Assembly (NCBI GenBank): GCA_921293015.1
Contig: OV121081.1
Coordinates: 69,643,022 to 69,707,021, forward strand
From: Phorcus lineatus
Lineage: Eukaryota > Mollusca > Gastropoda > Trochida > Trochidae
Length of the DNA stretch: 64,000 nt
Direction of reading: 5' to 3'
The notes beneath the pieces were generated by a model. The model made no database searches. It saw nothing but the letters and a program-made list of their open reading frames with translations, and was not told the DNA's origin. Position 1 is the first letter of the stretch. Each line of letters begins with the position of its first letter. Made by a program: the position numbers and the translations under genes. Below are positions 46,552-60,200 of the stretch, piece after piece.

Positions 46552-47215
46552 ACCTGTGTACAGAATAATAGTGACATGGACGTCAGTGAAAACATTTACG
46601 CAAGAGTAGTATAGCCTTTAAGGTTCCCTTGATTTCGCCTTAGCAAACAACGTTTGATAACCTTCCAATTATCTGAGGGTATCAACCTGTCACAACGTCA
46701 TGTACTTTTTGTGCTTTATCAACCTTGCATAACGTATTCCTCTAATCAGACAAAGGTAATGAGAATTTTTAGTGTGAAAACTACACTCTCCAAAAGTAAT
46801 TTGGTGAATAAATGAACGTAATCAAAGAACTGTTCAGATTGAACAGAGAGGAGCGATATACATGTAGCTCTTCATTTGGATGTGTACATAACTTGACGTG
46901 CTAATGACTTCCTTCATTCTGGACGGACAATATCACCAAACGAGGCATGATTGCCTTATTCACGTTTGAAAAAGTCAAGAAGGGGGATATGTGAGTTTTT
47001 TCGTTCAAGTTGCACATTTGATTGAATCCAACTGATTCTGAGACGCCTATATTGTTACTTTTTGTACATAATCACGTACATATAACGTCAAATATGCCTA
47101 GTAGAAAAGAGGGAATCGTTGAGAATGAGACTGAACTGTGACTTTGTATAAACAGTTAACTCCCTGCGTCATAATAATTGAAGATGTGTGATTCATTCCC
47201 ATAAGTATACACTGC
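46552..47215 (+). repeat. Duplicated block A, copy 1
   Basis: About 660 bp that aligns end to end with 61191-61881 on the same strand, starting at ACCTGTGTACAGAATA in both. The best conserved core is GGATGTGTACATAACTTGAC followed by GTGCTAAT and CTGGACGGACAATATCA. Divergence is substantial, with many indels. No open frame is shared, so it is a non-coding duplication or an old repeat. Confidence 0.75.
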
Positions 47216-48400
47216 ATTCTAACCAGTTGTTAAGAATACAATTTATGAATATCTTTGGTTAAAATGAGCATGTTGTCATCAGTAATGTTACATCACATCG
47301 ATAAAGGTTTGGCATGCGATGGTACAGTGAAATAATTAATAAATGATCAATACTGTTTAACATCTTGAATATGTTAAACTTTCTGCACGGACTATCTGTC
47401 ATTCAGTTATTAGATTAATGTGTGAAAAGTTTGTTATTATTGAAAAAATAAGTTTTCACTGGTAAGTATATATGAAGTTAACGTTTTTGAGGTTATACAT
47501 AGCTCATAAGCAAATCTTGAACTCGCTGAGTTATATGTGATAAGTATTTTTAACACTAAAATATATTCTGAATTTCGTTGGAAACATGATGAACTTCCTC
47601 CCATTGACATCAAGCTTGATTTCATCCGGTTGACGTGACTATTAGTGTTTGATTAATCTTTTGATAAGAATAGTAGAAATGTACAAAACACTGAACATTT
47701 ATCTGCAGTTAAAGGTCTTCAGACTTACACTTGTAGGTCAAGTATAGTAATAAATTTCGACAACTTATGTATGGACATTTTTCACCATTATTTTGAAGAC
47801 TTTAGATTTTTTTCTGTAATGAAATTTAAAGTGCACTATAAATTGTCAAAATAAAGATCAAGAGGTAATAGTTGAACACAGGGTTTATTGCCCCTAGACA
47901 ATGTGGAATTCAACTGATATAACATCTGATAGAAATGTTAGGAGTCTTTAAAGACATGGGTATGCTCATTGATCACAAGAAATTTAAGACTCCAAAGAGA
48001 TTTAATCCATTGTTGAAAATCCTTGAAATACGATGAGTTCAATACTTTCCATTTGCGGTAAGTATTCATGTGTGTTCAACACGACATCTTATATCTTTAC
48101 TTTGTACCTATTACCTAGAATATGGTAATTGGCATTTAAGCTTTTTTTAAAGTTAGTTAACGTTCAACTTCTGTTGTGATAAATATATAACGTGCACATT
48201 AAAGTGGAGAATGAACTCTTTGTATGTTCGGACAATTTCTTTTGAACAGACTGCCTTTATTGCCGTCTTAAAAAAATTAACCTTATTGTGAATTCACATA
48301 ATCTGATTGACGTTAACTCAGTAAATATGGAGTTCTTACATGTATTATAGCCAAATTATACGTTATGCCACTTTCATTGTGGCTGTTAATGTTATGTATT
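47216..48400. other. No gene seen; contains repeat C copy 1
   Basis: Positions 47960-48010 (AAAGACATG..CTCATTGATCACA..GACTCCAAAG) match 52463-52515. Otherwise AT-rich with a 62-codon minus frame only. Confidence 0.45.
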
Positions 48401-48512
48401 GGAGAATGTCCGAAAACTGGAGATTATTTTCGCACGAGGAGCGGGTTGCAGGCCATTAGGCCGACAACCTGCTCCGCGTGCGAAAATAATCTCCAGTTTG
48501 AGGACTTTCTCC
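48401..48512. repeat. 112-bp near-perfect hairpin
   Basis: ACTGGAGATTATTTTCGCAC (48416-48435) is the exact reverse complement of 48478-48497. Pairing extends inward through GGAGC.GGTTG/CAACC.GCTCC to a GGCC-ATTA-GGCC tip, and outward to 48401/48512. About 49 of 56 positions pair. The tip is GC-rich. It could be a small MITE or, if transcribed, a long RNA hairpin. It ends about 110 bp before the recombinase relic and is read through by the frame that contains it. Confidence 0.8.
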
Positions 48513-48619
48513 TACTTAAAACAAAGTTCGACCTCGACGTACACCGAGCACGTGCATTAATAATGCTGAGTTGTTTCAATAAACGCGAACGCTGGACGCT
48601 GTGCTCAAACGCAACTTTA

Positions 48620-49611
48620 CCCCTGCACGTGCCCAACTATGGGAGAGTTTTTGGTATAAAAGGCAGTGACGGAGCAGATTTCGTATATTTCGACTGTCCA
48701 CTGCATCGGCACCCATCACTGAGGGGTACTATCGGACGTCTGTGTTAACAAGCAAGCTTCCCCGGCTTCTTCAGCAACCACTCACTCCGCGCTACTACAG
48801 CTACCCGGCTCTACGACAGTGGAATAGATGAACAGCTCATCGCAGAGAGGACGGGATATAAGTCTGTAGCAATCCGAGGCTACAAGGTGAGTTTGAAGAG
48901 ACTGTTTAGTGTTTATATCTACTAATTGCATAAATTCGCAAACAACTTCATAAATGAGCAGATGAATATCACTGCACATAGTCTTTCTAGACTTATTTTT
49001 GATTTTGCGGGAATGACAAAAACCCTTAGAGACAACCCCTCAAGCTTTCAAAATTCTCAAAATTGGATCCTCACTTCGTCTAGATAATATCCAATTTAAA
49101 ATATAGTAAAGTAAATTACGTTCTTCGTTATATTTGCATAATAATTGTACCTACAATAGTGTTCTGGAATCCGAGATCTATATCTTAAATCTTATCTCGA
49201 CCTATTACGTACTCTGTGTAATTTTAGATGTGTCATAAACTTTAAAGTGACACATCGGATCTTTTTTATTTTTACTGGAGTACTATTTGAATTGATTGAA
49301 GTCGACTCTACTATCATTTTCATCCCCATGTTTCTTTCAAATTCGAAAGTTTGATTGATATCCAACACATCGCCTAGATTAGCCTATGAGCTCTAAGTAA
49401 CAAAACGTAGTCACTCTATTCCCTAAAACTTTCTACAGGTTTTGTCACGGTATTGTTGCTTATTGTCTCATAATTTCTGTATTCATTACAGGGAACATCA
49501 GCTGAAATGGAAGCTACAGTTGATACGACTATCAAAAGAAAGGCGCCATCCGCATCGACCTTTGCGGTATCGACGTCTACGTCATCGACAGAATGTACAT
49601 CGACAAAATAA
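48620..49611 (+). pseudogene. Tyrosine-recombinase (Crypton/DUF3504-like) C-terminal relic, two exons
   Basis: Exon 1 ends at 48886 before a GTGAGT donor. It encodes a linker with CPLHRHP and GTIGRLC, an in-frame TAA (48746-48748), then FFSNHSLRATTATRLYDSG, IDEQLIAERTGYKS and AIRGYK. NHSLR is the H-x-x-R box of tyrosine recombinases. TG-H-(R/K)S is the usual next box, here with Tyr in place of His. The Tyr eight residues on fits the nucleophile position. A 605-bp intron (48887-49491) ends in TTCATTACAG. Exon 2 (49492-49611) continues in frame as GTSAEMEA..., a Ser/Thr-rich tail, and stops at TAA. The N-terminal part and the first catalytic Arg are absent. The stop and the His change mark it as a dead copy of a Crypton-type transposon or of a gene derived from one. 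Confidence 0.7.
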
Positions 49612-49693
49612 CAACTGCCTCCTGCTGATCCCCGAGATTTGAAACCCGTCTTGAAAGATGGCGTGACGCTGTCTATTAAATTCTGAACTAAAC

Positions 49694-49699
49694 AATAAA
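49694..49699 (+). terminator. Polyadenylation signal AATAAA after the recombinase relic
   Basis: AATAAA 83 bases past the exon 2 stop; a second AATAAA lies about 75 bases further on (near 49769). Placement fits a 3' untranslated region of the recombinase transcript. Confidence 0.45.
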
Positions 49700-49719
49700 G
49701 TGTGAATTTGCATTTGTTG

Positions 49720-52454
49720 TGTTCTTTTTCTTGCCACAGTATAATGAAATCATGGCTTTTATTTTCAATAAAAGTTGTTTTTCCTTTTTCGTTTGATTAA
49801 AATCATTTGTTTCGCTTTCTTAGCTAGATCTATTCAAATAGTTTGACCTTAGGTACAATGTTAAAATTTAGTCTCAGGGAACGAATCAAATATATTATTT
49901 AATGAGATTCATTTACGACACATGGTTGCGTTTTGTTGACATCCCTGGAGATTTTAGCTAATCATGAGTCATACCCAAAAGATCATAACTATGGGAGGAT
50001 ACCATGAACATTGGGAGGATGAACATTAGTTGAAAACTATGGGACACCTAATTAGTCTTTGTAAAAATATGGGTCATTTCATCATAATTTGAAGACTACA
50101 ACTAATGTTCACAAAACTTTGTTTTAACAAAGGAGACATGTTCCTTTCCTAATTTTTATTTTAGGAAACTGTTTGCAGTAATAACTTTATCAAATCTCTT
50201 ATTAAGAACATGCCCAATTTCTCATCAAGTAAAGTTGTCTTTTCAAATCTTGTTTTTAATAAACCCCATACAAAAGAGAGTACGACTATCGTGTTAAAGT
50301 TGTTGACAACTTTGAACATTGATTCCGATAAAATAACCTTTCTTCAAATATCTATGCTCCGATGCAGACGAGTGCAGAACTGTATTTGTAGTCGATGGAA
50401 TGTTATATTCATATATGAATATCATCTGTAGGTTTCTTTTAAGAACAATAAAAGTTGTGTGATTGTATTCGTCATAATCCGAAAATGATATTTCAATTAA
50501 CTTCATACTCTTTCAAATACAGTTATTGATCCTTGTCAGCTAGGCATTTATAAATGTGTGTTGTAATGTGCACATTGCCGATACAATCTACGGTAATTGA
50601 TTAGTGACTTTCACAGCTAGTGCCACAATCATATATGGTCGTACATATATTTGTACAGTTAATGTAAACGAGGCAATGTGATATTTGTAATTTATGTTTG
50701 TTTCATAATGTGCCGTAGCGATCACGAAGTATGGACATTTTAGATAGATATCTTTGGATATATAAATGGATATTGCTCCAGACACATTTCAGTGAGTCAC
50801 ATGACTATCCATCCTGATAATATTGTTTCCAGACAATAGTTTCAGACTAGATTACCCACTTTCCTCTGAAGATTTTATTATTATTGTTTGTGTCTTCAAG
50901 AAATTTATGTACCCATCAATGTTATGTTGTTACATACGTTGATCCTTGTTAAATCTTTGTCAACACTTTTTAAAAAGTGTGTATTTTATGAGACACATGT
51001 TATATCGTTCAGTTCTTCGCCCTGGCGTTGCTAAATCAAAATCAATCACTTTGAACTATACATTAATAAACCAACTTTTGCCACTGAAAATGTTGAGACC
51101 TCTGCTGTATCATTTTGGTTTATCTGTTTGTGTGTGAAAAAGTATAAAAGACTTACCTCAGACACGTTTTAAAATGAGATTGTTTTCAGTAAAAACAACT
51201 TCAGTCTTCCAACAATGGTTTTGAAATAAAAAGCAATGCCAAAATGTTGAACGTGAATTAAATGTATGGATCCGATCACATGTCTGCTTTTAACAGCAAC
51301 ACATTTCCAACAGACCAAGTAAGCACACATGTTTGTTGATATCTATGAAGGAGTTATTGAAATACGATATGTAGCTTCGTCATTTATAAATCTTTATCAG
51401 GATTTTTTAATTCAAGATCTCCTATCGTCATTGCATTGTCTTGTTTTTCTTTATAGTACTATGGATCAGTCAATGATTAATACAAATAAAACACACGATG
51501 CAGTGTCCCAAGATACATGGGATAAAATGAAACGTTTTGTTTGTGTCATTGAAATCTAAATACAGTGGATTCGGTTGTGGTTACCAATAATGAAAATAAT
51601 GGTTAACTGAAAGTTTTTCAAAATATCTAAACGAATATAATTATATGTGATTATACATGTAGTTCTACTGAATTGTGAAACTAAGAAAGAAACGTTTGAT
51701 ACACTTTTGTAAAATTAAGATATTGGAATTAAGATTATATGAACTTAAAAAAGGAGACTTCAGTTTTTGCAAATCACTCGGAACTACTATTAAAATAATA
51801 ATTTGGAAATGTCAATTTAGTACCTCTCAGCTTATATATATGAGAAATACAAATTCAATATCATTTGTTAAACATGTAATCTCTATTCTAAAGGTCCATA
51901 TTTTGAAAATAAGAAAGTATGTCACAAGTGAATAGATGTACAAAAATTCTACTGGGAACAAGATCCTAGATTGGCTAGATGGCTAAGCTAGGAGTGAGTC
52001 AAATATAGATATCTTATAAGCAACTAAATAATCTATCTATCTATTTGAAACGGTTAATAAGACCATTGGTGAGTTCAAGTTGCCTCATCATTTGTAAACA
52101 TCTCATCAACAGCCGGCTTACAGGACACTGATTTCCGTATGGTGTCAAATTCATTATCATTTTTTATTGGTTTTTTTTTATCAAGACAATAAATATGTAC
52201 ATTTCTATGTATTTAGTAAAACTAAAGGTTGACAATTCTTGAAAATGCTATTTAGTTTTCTTTTGATAAATAGAGGTGAATTCTGCCCACACTTCAAGAT
52301 CTGAAACTATATATGAGCAATGTTATTCCAGATTTTGTTCACTGAGTGTCCCCGTTGGCTCATGTCAAGAAGGGGATTCATAAGTTACGTGGTAGAAGGC
52401 GCTAGTCTAAAATGAAACACTCAACTGTGCGCTGTGAAGAAACAAGCATGATTG
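49720..52454. other. No gene seen; AT-rich intergenic sequence
   Basis: Several short frames of 60-86 codons on both strands, without motifs. Confidence 0.5.
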
Positions 52455-52530
52455 TCTTCTAAAGACATGAAAATCCTCATTGATCACAGGAAACACATGA
52501 CTCCAAAGTTGTTAATCATTATCATCAACT
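52455..52530 (+). repeat. Repeat C, copy 2
   Basis: TAAAGACATG, CTCATTGATCACAGGAAA and TGACTCCAAAG align with 47955-48010 in the same order and strand. Short, old, unidentified. Confidence 0.45.
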
Positions 52531-53369
52531 CGATAAGCTTACTTCAACGTCAATACTAAACACTGTTAAGGGGACTTTACGATTTTAACTTGAAACGGTG
52601 GTTGAACCTAAGTTGATGATAAATCAATGTGCGAATATAAAAGGGTATTCAAACCCTGATCGAAAATATTTACCTCGAAACTATTGCATGGGACAAGGCT
52701 TTCATATCGAAGTTTAAGTATGAAATAACACACGACCTCAACCCATTAATGCTAAAAAAAAACTCCACATAACACATATTTAGACAAGTACCAATGAAGT
52801 ACTAAGCCATACGTTTTAAACCAGAGTATGAAATGTTTGATACGTTTTCAACGGTTTGGGTTTAATCAGAGTGAGTAGTCAACGAATTGGTTACATGCTC
52901 TTTGATTCTTTATCACGAATCCTCTCCTCCTCACACACGTCCATGTCTATAAGCTTGATTTAGAGTGGATTTGAGTGATATTTTACAGTTATATGTATTT
53001 TACAATATATCAGACAAGTTAATTTAACTATATGAATTGCAATTTTGGCGATATGATAAACCTACCTCATACCTACCTAATCATAAAGAAAGAAGTGCGA
53101 CCTATTTTTGTTAGTTTTAGTGACATAAATGACAATTTGGACATTTTCTTCTACCTAAAACGTCTTTTGCTGGCATCTTAGATGTTTTAACGATGACGGA
53201 TGATGAGGGCACTTATGATGAAAGCCAACATTTTTATTGTAAGGACGTCATTTGCTTGAAAACGACATAAGAATATGCACTCCAGTATTGCCTTCACAGA
53301 AAAGAAGAAGTGTTTTCCCTATTAACTTACTTCATCGTCTATAATAACTATTGTTTCAAACAATATTTA

Positions 53370-53640
53370 TGTTTTCAAAATATCTGATCATATTTATTGC
53401 ATCAACGACTATGATATTTGCAAGAAAAAGCTGTAAGTGCCCCTTGACACTGGCATTATTAAGCGTCTTCAGATATAAACACACAGTCGAATTGTCATCG
53501 ATTTGCACAGAGTGATCGCGAATAATCATGAACAAAACCAACTAAATGAACAGGCCTGATTGAAACTAGTGACCTGGCCCACACTGTAAGTTAACTCAAA
53601 TACTTGGAGTCGATATTTACTTCAGCATATGACGTTTGCA
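53370..53640 (+). repeat. Duplicated block B, copy 1
   Basis: Shares ordered words with 56985-57270 and 60845-61040: GCATCAACGACT, (A)AGTGCC(C)CTTG/CTGGACAC, ACACAGTCGA, GCGAAT.ATC.TGAACAAAACC, and TATTTACT at the end. The three copies are about 3.6-3.9 kb apart in the same orientation. Confidence 0.5.
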
Positions 53641-56419
53641 AGGGGGCGGTTCAAGACGAAAAAATATAGGTTCTAGCCTGTTAAACTTTTTATGCAACTC
53701 ATTACAACTAATCAGGAATCTTTCAGTTATGTTTTTAAATGATAATTTGAAAGTTTTTTGCTAAAAATAATAATTTATAAATATTTAAAATAGCCTTTCC
53801 GAATGATTGAATTGTTGACAGTAATAGTCCGGAAATCGTACTTTAAGAATTAAATAATCTCTTTGAATCACCTATGTCAACATAATATGCTCTACAATCC
53901 CTGGTCGTTTTCTGAGGAAATATGTCTTCGTCATTTTTTAGTTTATATCCAAAGTGATTGTATTGTATAGTTATCTCTTTTGATATTCTAATATTGATTA
54001 ATGATAACCATATTCCTGAGTTGTTTTTTTAAAAATGTATACCAAGAGCTCACTTTATTCAATATTGTATGGTTACTTACCAACATAATTTATATCATTA
54101 TATTCCAAAAATAAGTTGATATACTAAAAATGTTAACAATGAACGATTGAAAAAAAATTCAAGTTAAAAGTTAACGCTCTTAGATATCTGTTCCGTATTG
54201 TTTTGGATATGGTCTCTTGTAATGACTAGTAACATGTAACACCGGTTTTATATAATTGAAGATTGGAATGAACGATTTAAAAAATAAGATATTCTTGAAG
54301 CCGTTTACTGTTTCTGCTAGGTCGAACCATCTGCCTGACCCTGAGACTCTTGTGTTTCCTTAATTAAAAAACATCGTGCTTTTTTCTAATTAAACCTTCG
54401 AAAAACTCTTATGTTCATCCTGACATTTATAAATATCGATTACACATAGAAAAATGTTAAATTGAAAAATTCTTTAACGTTACTGAACTCAGACGAGCAG
54501 ATGTGTGTGTGTGTGTTATCCCATTTATGACTACTGAAGGGAATTAAGATTATTGCAAATTTCTGTAAAGATCCGTAGTAACATTTTGTATTAGGCTTTG
54601 CATTAACTTTACATTATTCTCAGAATTATTGCAATAGTAATGTTTGATAAAGCAATCATCAAAAAATAGAGGAAAGTTGTATTGTAAAGCGTATAAATAT
54701 CCAACTACTTGTAATGTTTTACTCATTATAATTCATAAGATGACACAGTTAAATCTATTCTTTTATTAATCCATTTGTTTTCTCAATGCTGTTAACGTTT
54801 TTATGGGTCTTTTATGGGCTACACCTAGGTTTCAATTGCTAAGTTGGTTCAGGTCCCGTTAGATATATTCAAGATGTTGGAAGAACTTTATTTTGTTTTT
54901 CTTCCAGTTTTGATCTAAGATATTGAATGTTCTGATTGTGATGTGAAACTTGATCACTTGAATGATTAATATGAACAGCATTATCGATAGAAGTAATATG
55001 AACTTTCGGACATGGTCAGCACGACGTACTTTGATTAAGAAGCATCCATGCAAGACATGAAGAGATTTTAAAACATTGAGGTGATATGCAGTTATTCAAT
55101 TCTTAGCTCCAAAGGAAACATGAAATGAAGGTTGGGCGTCCACCAGATACAAATTCAACCAATTTTGTATGACATCACCATTAGCAGTTTAATCTCCAGT
55201 TCACAGGTTAGAATAATCAAAGTAAGCACATTGTTGACCAGTTTCATGATTATAGAAGTGCAATACATTGTTCAAACTGTTCAATCGAACTAAAGTTTTT
55301 AATTCTTTTTCAATGCAATGCAATGTAAGGTAAGATCTAATCATAACCTTCATGTACAAAACGTGGTTCATAAATTTAATTTTCAGTAAAATATAATCAC
55401 ATCGAGTCTGACCCAGATGAAATGAAACTAAGGATAAAAGGTATTCCTATGAACAATCTAAACACTCCTCCACATATAAATGATTTAAGTGATATATTTT
55501 TATGTACCTCTGTATGATAGCAGGGCAGTTTTTTCTGTCTGAATGAGTAAAAGTAGATATTCATTTAATAGGTTGCATAAACACTGCCGTACCCAATATT
55601 TGTTAAAAATAAACGGTAACTTTTAATTCTAATTCTATTCGTTTTGGAGTTAAAGCTAACTCTTTCAAACATATGGGATTTGGGAAACAACAAAGTGGGA
55701 GAAATATACTTTAAATGTGTAGGAAAAAATATGTAAACAACAGTGCAGAAATTCATTCATAGAAATTCAATGCAAGAATACTACAACAACGGGGATTGAG
55801 GGAGAGAAATAGAGAATGAAAGTCTCACACACGTTTGTGAAGTTTTAAAATATGGTAAGCATACATAGTATTAGACGAGTTGTGCTTCAGTCCGCTTTAG
55901 TTTGGCTCATGCACCAGGATGTATAATGTATAGTGTAAAGAATAAACAGAACGTTAAGAGAAGGAGAAATGAATTTTCTTTTCTCATCCCATATAGGAAA
56001 AACGATATTTACAGGATATTGATCCCATGGCGATCAGTCCTAAAACAGTTTATGTCAGATCAGATGTAAGAGGCAAGATATATGTCAAGTAAAAGCATAC
56101 AATGAATATCAAATGCTACCTTCAGATGAATCAAATGTCAAAGTAACTGTTTATCAAAAACAACGGAACTATAAAACCCATTCCCATTTATCATGAAGCG
56201 AGGATTTAGCATAAATGAATCATTAGATAGTAAAATAAGCCTGTTTCAATGTGTATGAGAACACCATAAGAAGATATATCATCCTTGCTGTGCAATTGCA
56301 AACTTATTAGGGTTTTTATACATGAATATGTTTTCATATAGGGGGTTATTTTATTCAATAATATCCTTTCAGTTATGTTATAGCCTGATTTTCCTGTAGG
56401 AGGACAAATGTTTTATCTA
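53641..56419. other. No gene seen; AT-rich intergenic sequence
   Basis: A short (GT)n run at 54505-54516 and two 63-64 codon minus frames. Nothing else recognised. Confidence 0.5.
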
Positions 56420-56670
56420 AGAAGGGTGAGGTGAAGTGATTAGGGGTTCAACGCAGCTTTCAAGAGTTTTTCGCTTATATCACAGCTGTTCATATCAGTG
56501 ACGGATTATAGCTATGCATTGCGGTGAAACCTGCAACCTATGGCTTGAACTATCGATCCCAGGGTGATGTTGGCCTGAAATTCTGTTTAGCATTGCAGCA
56601 AAAACCTTGCTGCTTGAAGAAAAGTTCTTCACTGCAGACAAAGCTGATGAACTCCTGGCGGTAAAGTATA
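56420..56670 (+). repeat. Dispersed repeat family F, copy 2
   Basis: See copy 1 at 7925-8190; same strand, same order of matching words. Confidence 0.5.
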
Positions 56671-56984
56671 TATGAAAGAGCACATTTGTGAGCAGTTCAT
56701 CAGAATGTCTATACGAAGTAGCTGAAAAGCTATTGACTCATAGACACAGACAGTTCTTATCATTGGTCTGTTGTATCACCGTCCTCACCAATTGGACAAT
56801 GCATAATAATTGAAACTTTTTTCAAACTTTGATGTTCTGTTAGTTAAGCTTTAGAGTGAGCTATAACAAATTAATATATATATTTTTATCATATGTACTA
56901 CAATTTACTATACAAAACCTTTTTACACCATCTTAATATTCGAAGTAATATGCCTTTGATCATTATGAGCTGCCATTCTGTCTA

Positions 56985-57270
56985 CATCAGTGATTTTGAT
57001 CATTACAAGATTATTGACTGCGACGGGAGCAGTTTATCAAAAGACAACCGACCCACAAGAGATGAAAGGCGAGTGCCCTCTGGACACAGACATTATAAGA
57101 AGTGGACACACAGTCGACTTATTATAAATTTGGGCTGACTTATTGCGAATGATCGTGAACAAAACCACCAAAATGAGCACGTACATGATTCAGACTAGTG
57201 CTTGGTCTGAACTAGTAGGCATACTGGACTCAATATTTACTCCTGCAAACAACGGTTGTACAAAGGATTG
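56985..57270 (+). repeat. Duplicated block B, copy 2
   Basis: GTGCCCTCTGGACACAGACA, ACACAGTCGACTTATT and GCGAATGATCGTGAACAAAA match copy 1 or copy 3. The 81-codon frame 56893-57138 that crosses it is not conserved in the other copies. Confidence 0.5.
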
Positions 57271-60200
57271 CCTTGAATTAACAAGAACTGTTCTTGAACA
57301 TTTCCTGTTTGAGTTGTTATGAATGAATGATGTAATATTTTTAATTTACTGTTTTGTTAAAATGGGTTTAGTATATTTTCTTGAATGATGGACATTTTTA
57401 GTTATTAGTCATAAAAATTATCAAGGCGTTCAAACTAGAGGTTGTGTATTGATTGCCAATGTATTCTATTTGAAATTTTTTTCTATTTCAGCACATCATC
57501 ACATAATTAAACTAAATAAAACTGTTATGTAACTCTAACTATAATTCAGGAACAAAATAAGTGAACTATATTGACACCTATCTGTCACAGATAATCAAAT
57601 AATCAAGTTTTGGGAGAATACCAATAACTAAGTTCATTACCAGATGTATATCATGTTCACAGAGGCATTTGCAGTTTCATTTAAGAGGGGAAATCAAAAT
57701 GTGACAATGTCCTGACATTTCTGTATATGTTATTTGCTTTCAGTCACTTTCTTACAGAGTTGACCTTCTTTTTCATGCAATCATAGTTATTTTTGGGTTT
57801 CATTGCCTTCTTGATGGCAATGATCGCCATCCTAAGTTTAGCAAAACAAATTAATAAAGGTATTCTATATTTAAAATTGCATGTCAAGTAACTATTGATC
57901 ATGACTGATCCATCGTTTAAAAGAAGTAAATGTACACAATTGTACATTCATTCAGTTCTTGATCATGATAAAATTCTTTGTTTGAACTGTTCTTTATATT
58001 ACATGGAACTGAATCAAGACATTGCATTAAACAATCTGACTTGTCACATAACACAATATCGTTAATCAGTGTACTTTAAATTAAGAAATAATGGTTCCCA
58101 TTGATAGCATCAACTCGTAGATTGACGCAAATAGACAAAGATGCTATATATCTACAATGCCATTAGTTTATGGGTCTCTAACTACTTTTTAGATCTCCTT
58201 TCTAAAAGCACACGTCTGTGAACTGTGATCTTTCTTAGCGTCTTAAGTGTTCATTGATTTTGTCTGAGGGAAAATGACAGTGGTATTTATAAAAAGAGAT
58301 CTCGAAATGGTCGATTCCTGAAACAAGTAGCTTTGTTAGAGTTTGTTTATCAAATCACCGGGGAGAAAACTGATCAACTGCTTTTACAAAAGATAGTACA
58401 GTTCAGTGTTGAAAACAATATATTTTCAAACAAGCAATAAACCATAGTGCAATGGTTTTATCACAAATTTTTTAAAAATATGTCTCAATATATATTGTGG
58501 CAAATACCCATTTCAATCACATGTAACACTGAGACGCCAACATTGCATAAGTTTACAGACTTTTTTAATCAGTAATCAGACCGAGGTTGTAACAGTTACC
58601 TTGAACCCTTTTTATGTGTTATTACATATACATTATATGCTGTGATAATGAAACACGCCATCCATGTAAATAATTAGAACGAACGTCAATAGTTGCTAAA
58701 AATGTATAATTTAATAGAATATTGACTGCTATTTATAGTAAGATACAAGCAAATAATAATTAACATTTTTCTTTTAATACGTTTTGGATTAAATAAAGAG
58801 TGTCTTGTTAACACTGGAAAACTAAAGAAAAGCTGTTAGTGTATACAAAACTTAACATGATAACACAATTTAAAACATTTCATCCAAATTAAACTAACTG
58901 AATCGTCAAAATAAGTCAATTGTTTTTACAAAATACCAATATTAATATAATGAAATACCTTTCACAGTTTAACCCATAAAATGTATCTTATGAGGATTAT
59001 AGTTTGCCGGATTCCGGTTTACATCCAAACGTCGTATGAACACACGAAACTGAACTGTCAGATATCTTAAAGAATATTTGTCAGGACGATGCTCTTTGAT
59101 AAGGAGTCAGTCAAGTAATCAAACTGTCCTCGTTCACAGACAAGGATACTCTAAACGTCAACATAAATTATTAAGAAAAGCTTGAGTTTCCTTCGAGACG
59201 ACAATAGTAGTAGCCCGAGTTTTTTTCATGATAGTAGTGTTAAAGCTAATATTCAGCCTAGGAACCTCAAACAAAATAAATGCGTGAGATGACAACCATC
59301 ATGTTTGCCATTGTCCATTTTAAAATTTATGAAATAAGTTGCTTTAGTCACTAAATATTTGAACAATATTTGGAAAGGCACTTTATAATTAAATATAAAA
59401 CATTGCACAAAAAAAGATACCAGATCGCAAAACTGCTACATCTACTGACTGTATCAGTTGAATTTATTTCATACTTTAAATGCATTATAAGACTCTCAGA
59501 AAGCAGAAAGCCTTTTTAAACTCAAACGAAAGTTCTTTCAAACTTTATTTCTATGAACCAAACCTAGATGAATCATAATTATAAGACAATATATGATTAA
59601 GTTTTTAGACGTCTTCTTGTACAATGTTGGATTGAAGTCCGATTTTGTGTCTGGTTGGGTAAAAGGCGATATTCCGTCGATAGGTTAAATAGACACTACC
59701 ATGTTAACGTCAATTTCATCTATCTAGGCTATGAACATTAGCATGAACTGATAAACCGACCTGCTGCAACTGACTACAAACTGAATGCATCGCATAAATG
59801 TTGTCATGGGTAAAATAAAATTGTATTTTTTTTTTGTTATAAACATAAAATGCTATCACAAGAAGCTGTAACACTGGTAAAAGTACAAATTCTTCCATCT
59901 TCTTATAACGTTTTATTACAATCTCTACTATTCAGACTCTCTTTGATTTAAGATAAGCTTTAAGATATGATTACCTTCCTGGTCGGCCCTGGTATGTTCA
60001 TTGAGAGATAATATAATTTAGGCTAAATGATACAATCATCAATTTGGGCACAATCCTAATCATGGAAAGATCAGTGCTCCAAACCCATGGCTTTTATTTA
60101 CAGCTATGAGCTAAGAATGACTTAATGTTACTGAATCACTTGATTGAACTTTAAAGTAATGTTATGTATCAAGGATTGTACCCCGAGAGCTATGCCAGCC

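Noticed and set aside
49442-49642. 66-codon Arg-rich frame
   Set aside because: Alternative frame of recombinase exon 2; the in-phase spliced reading is better supported.
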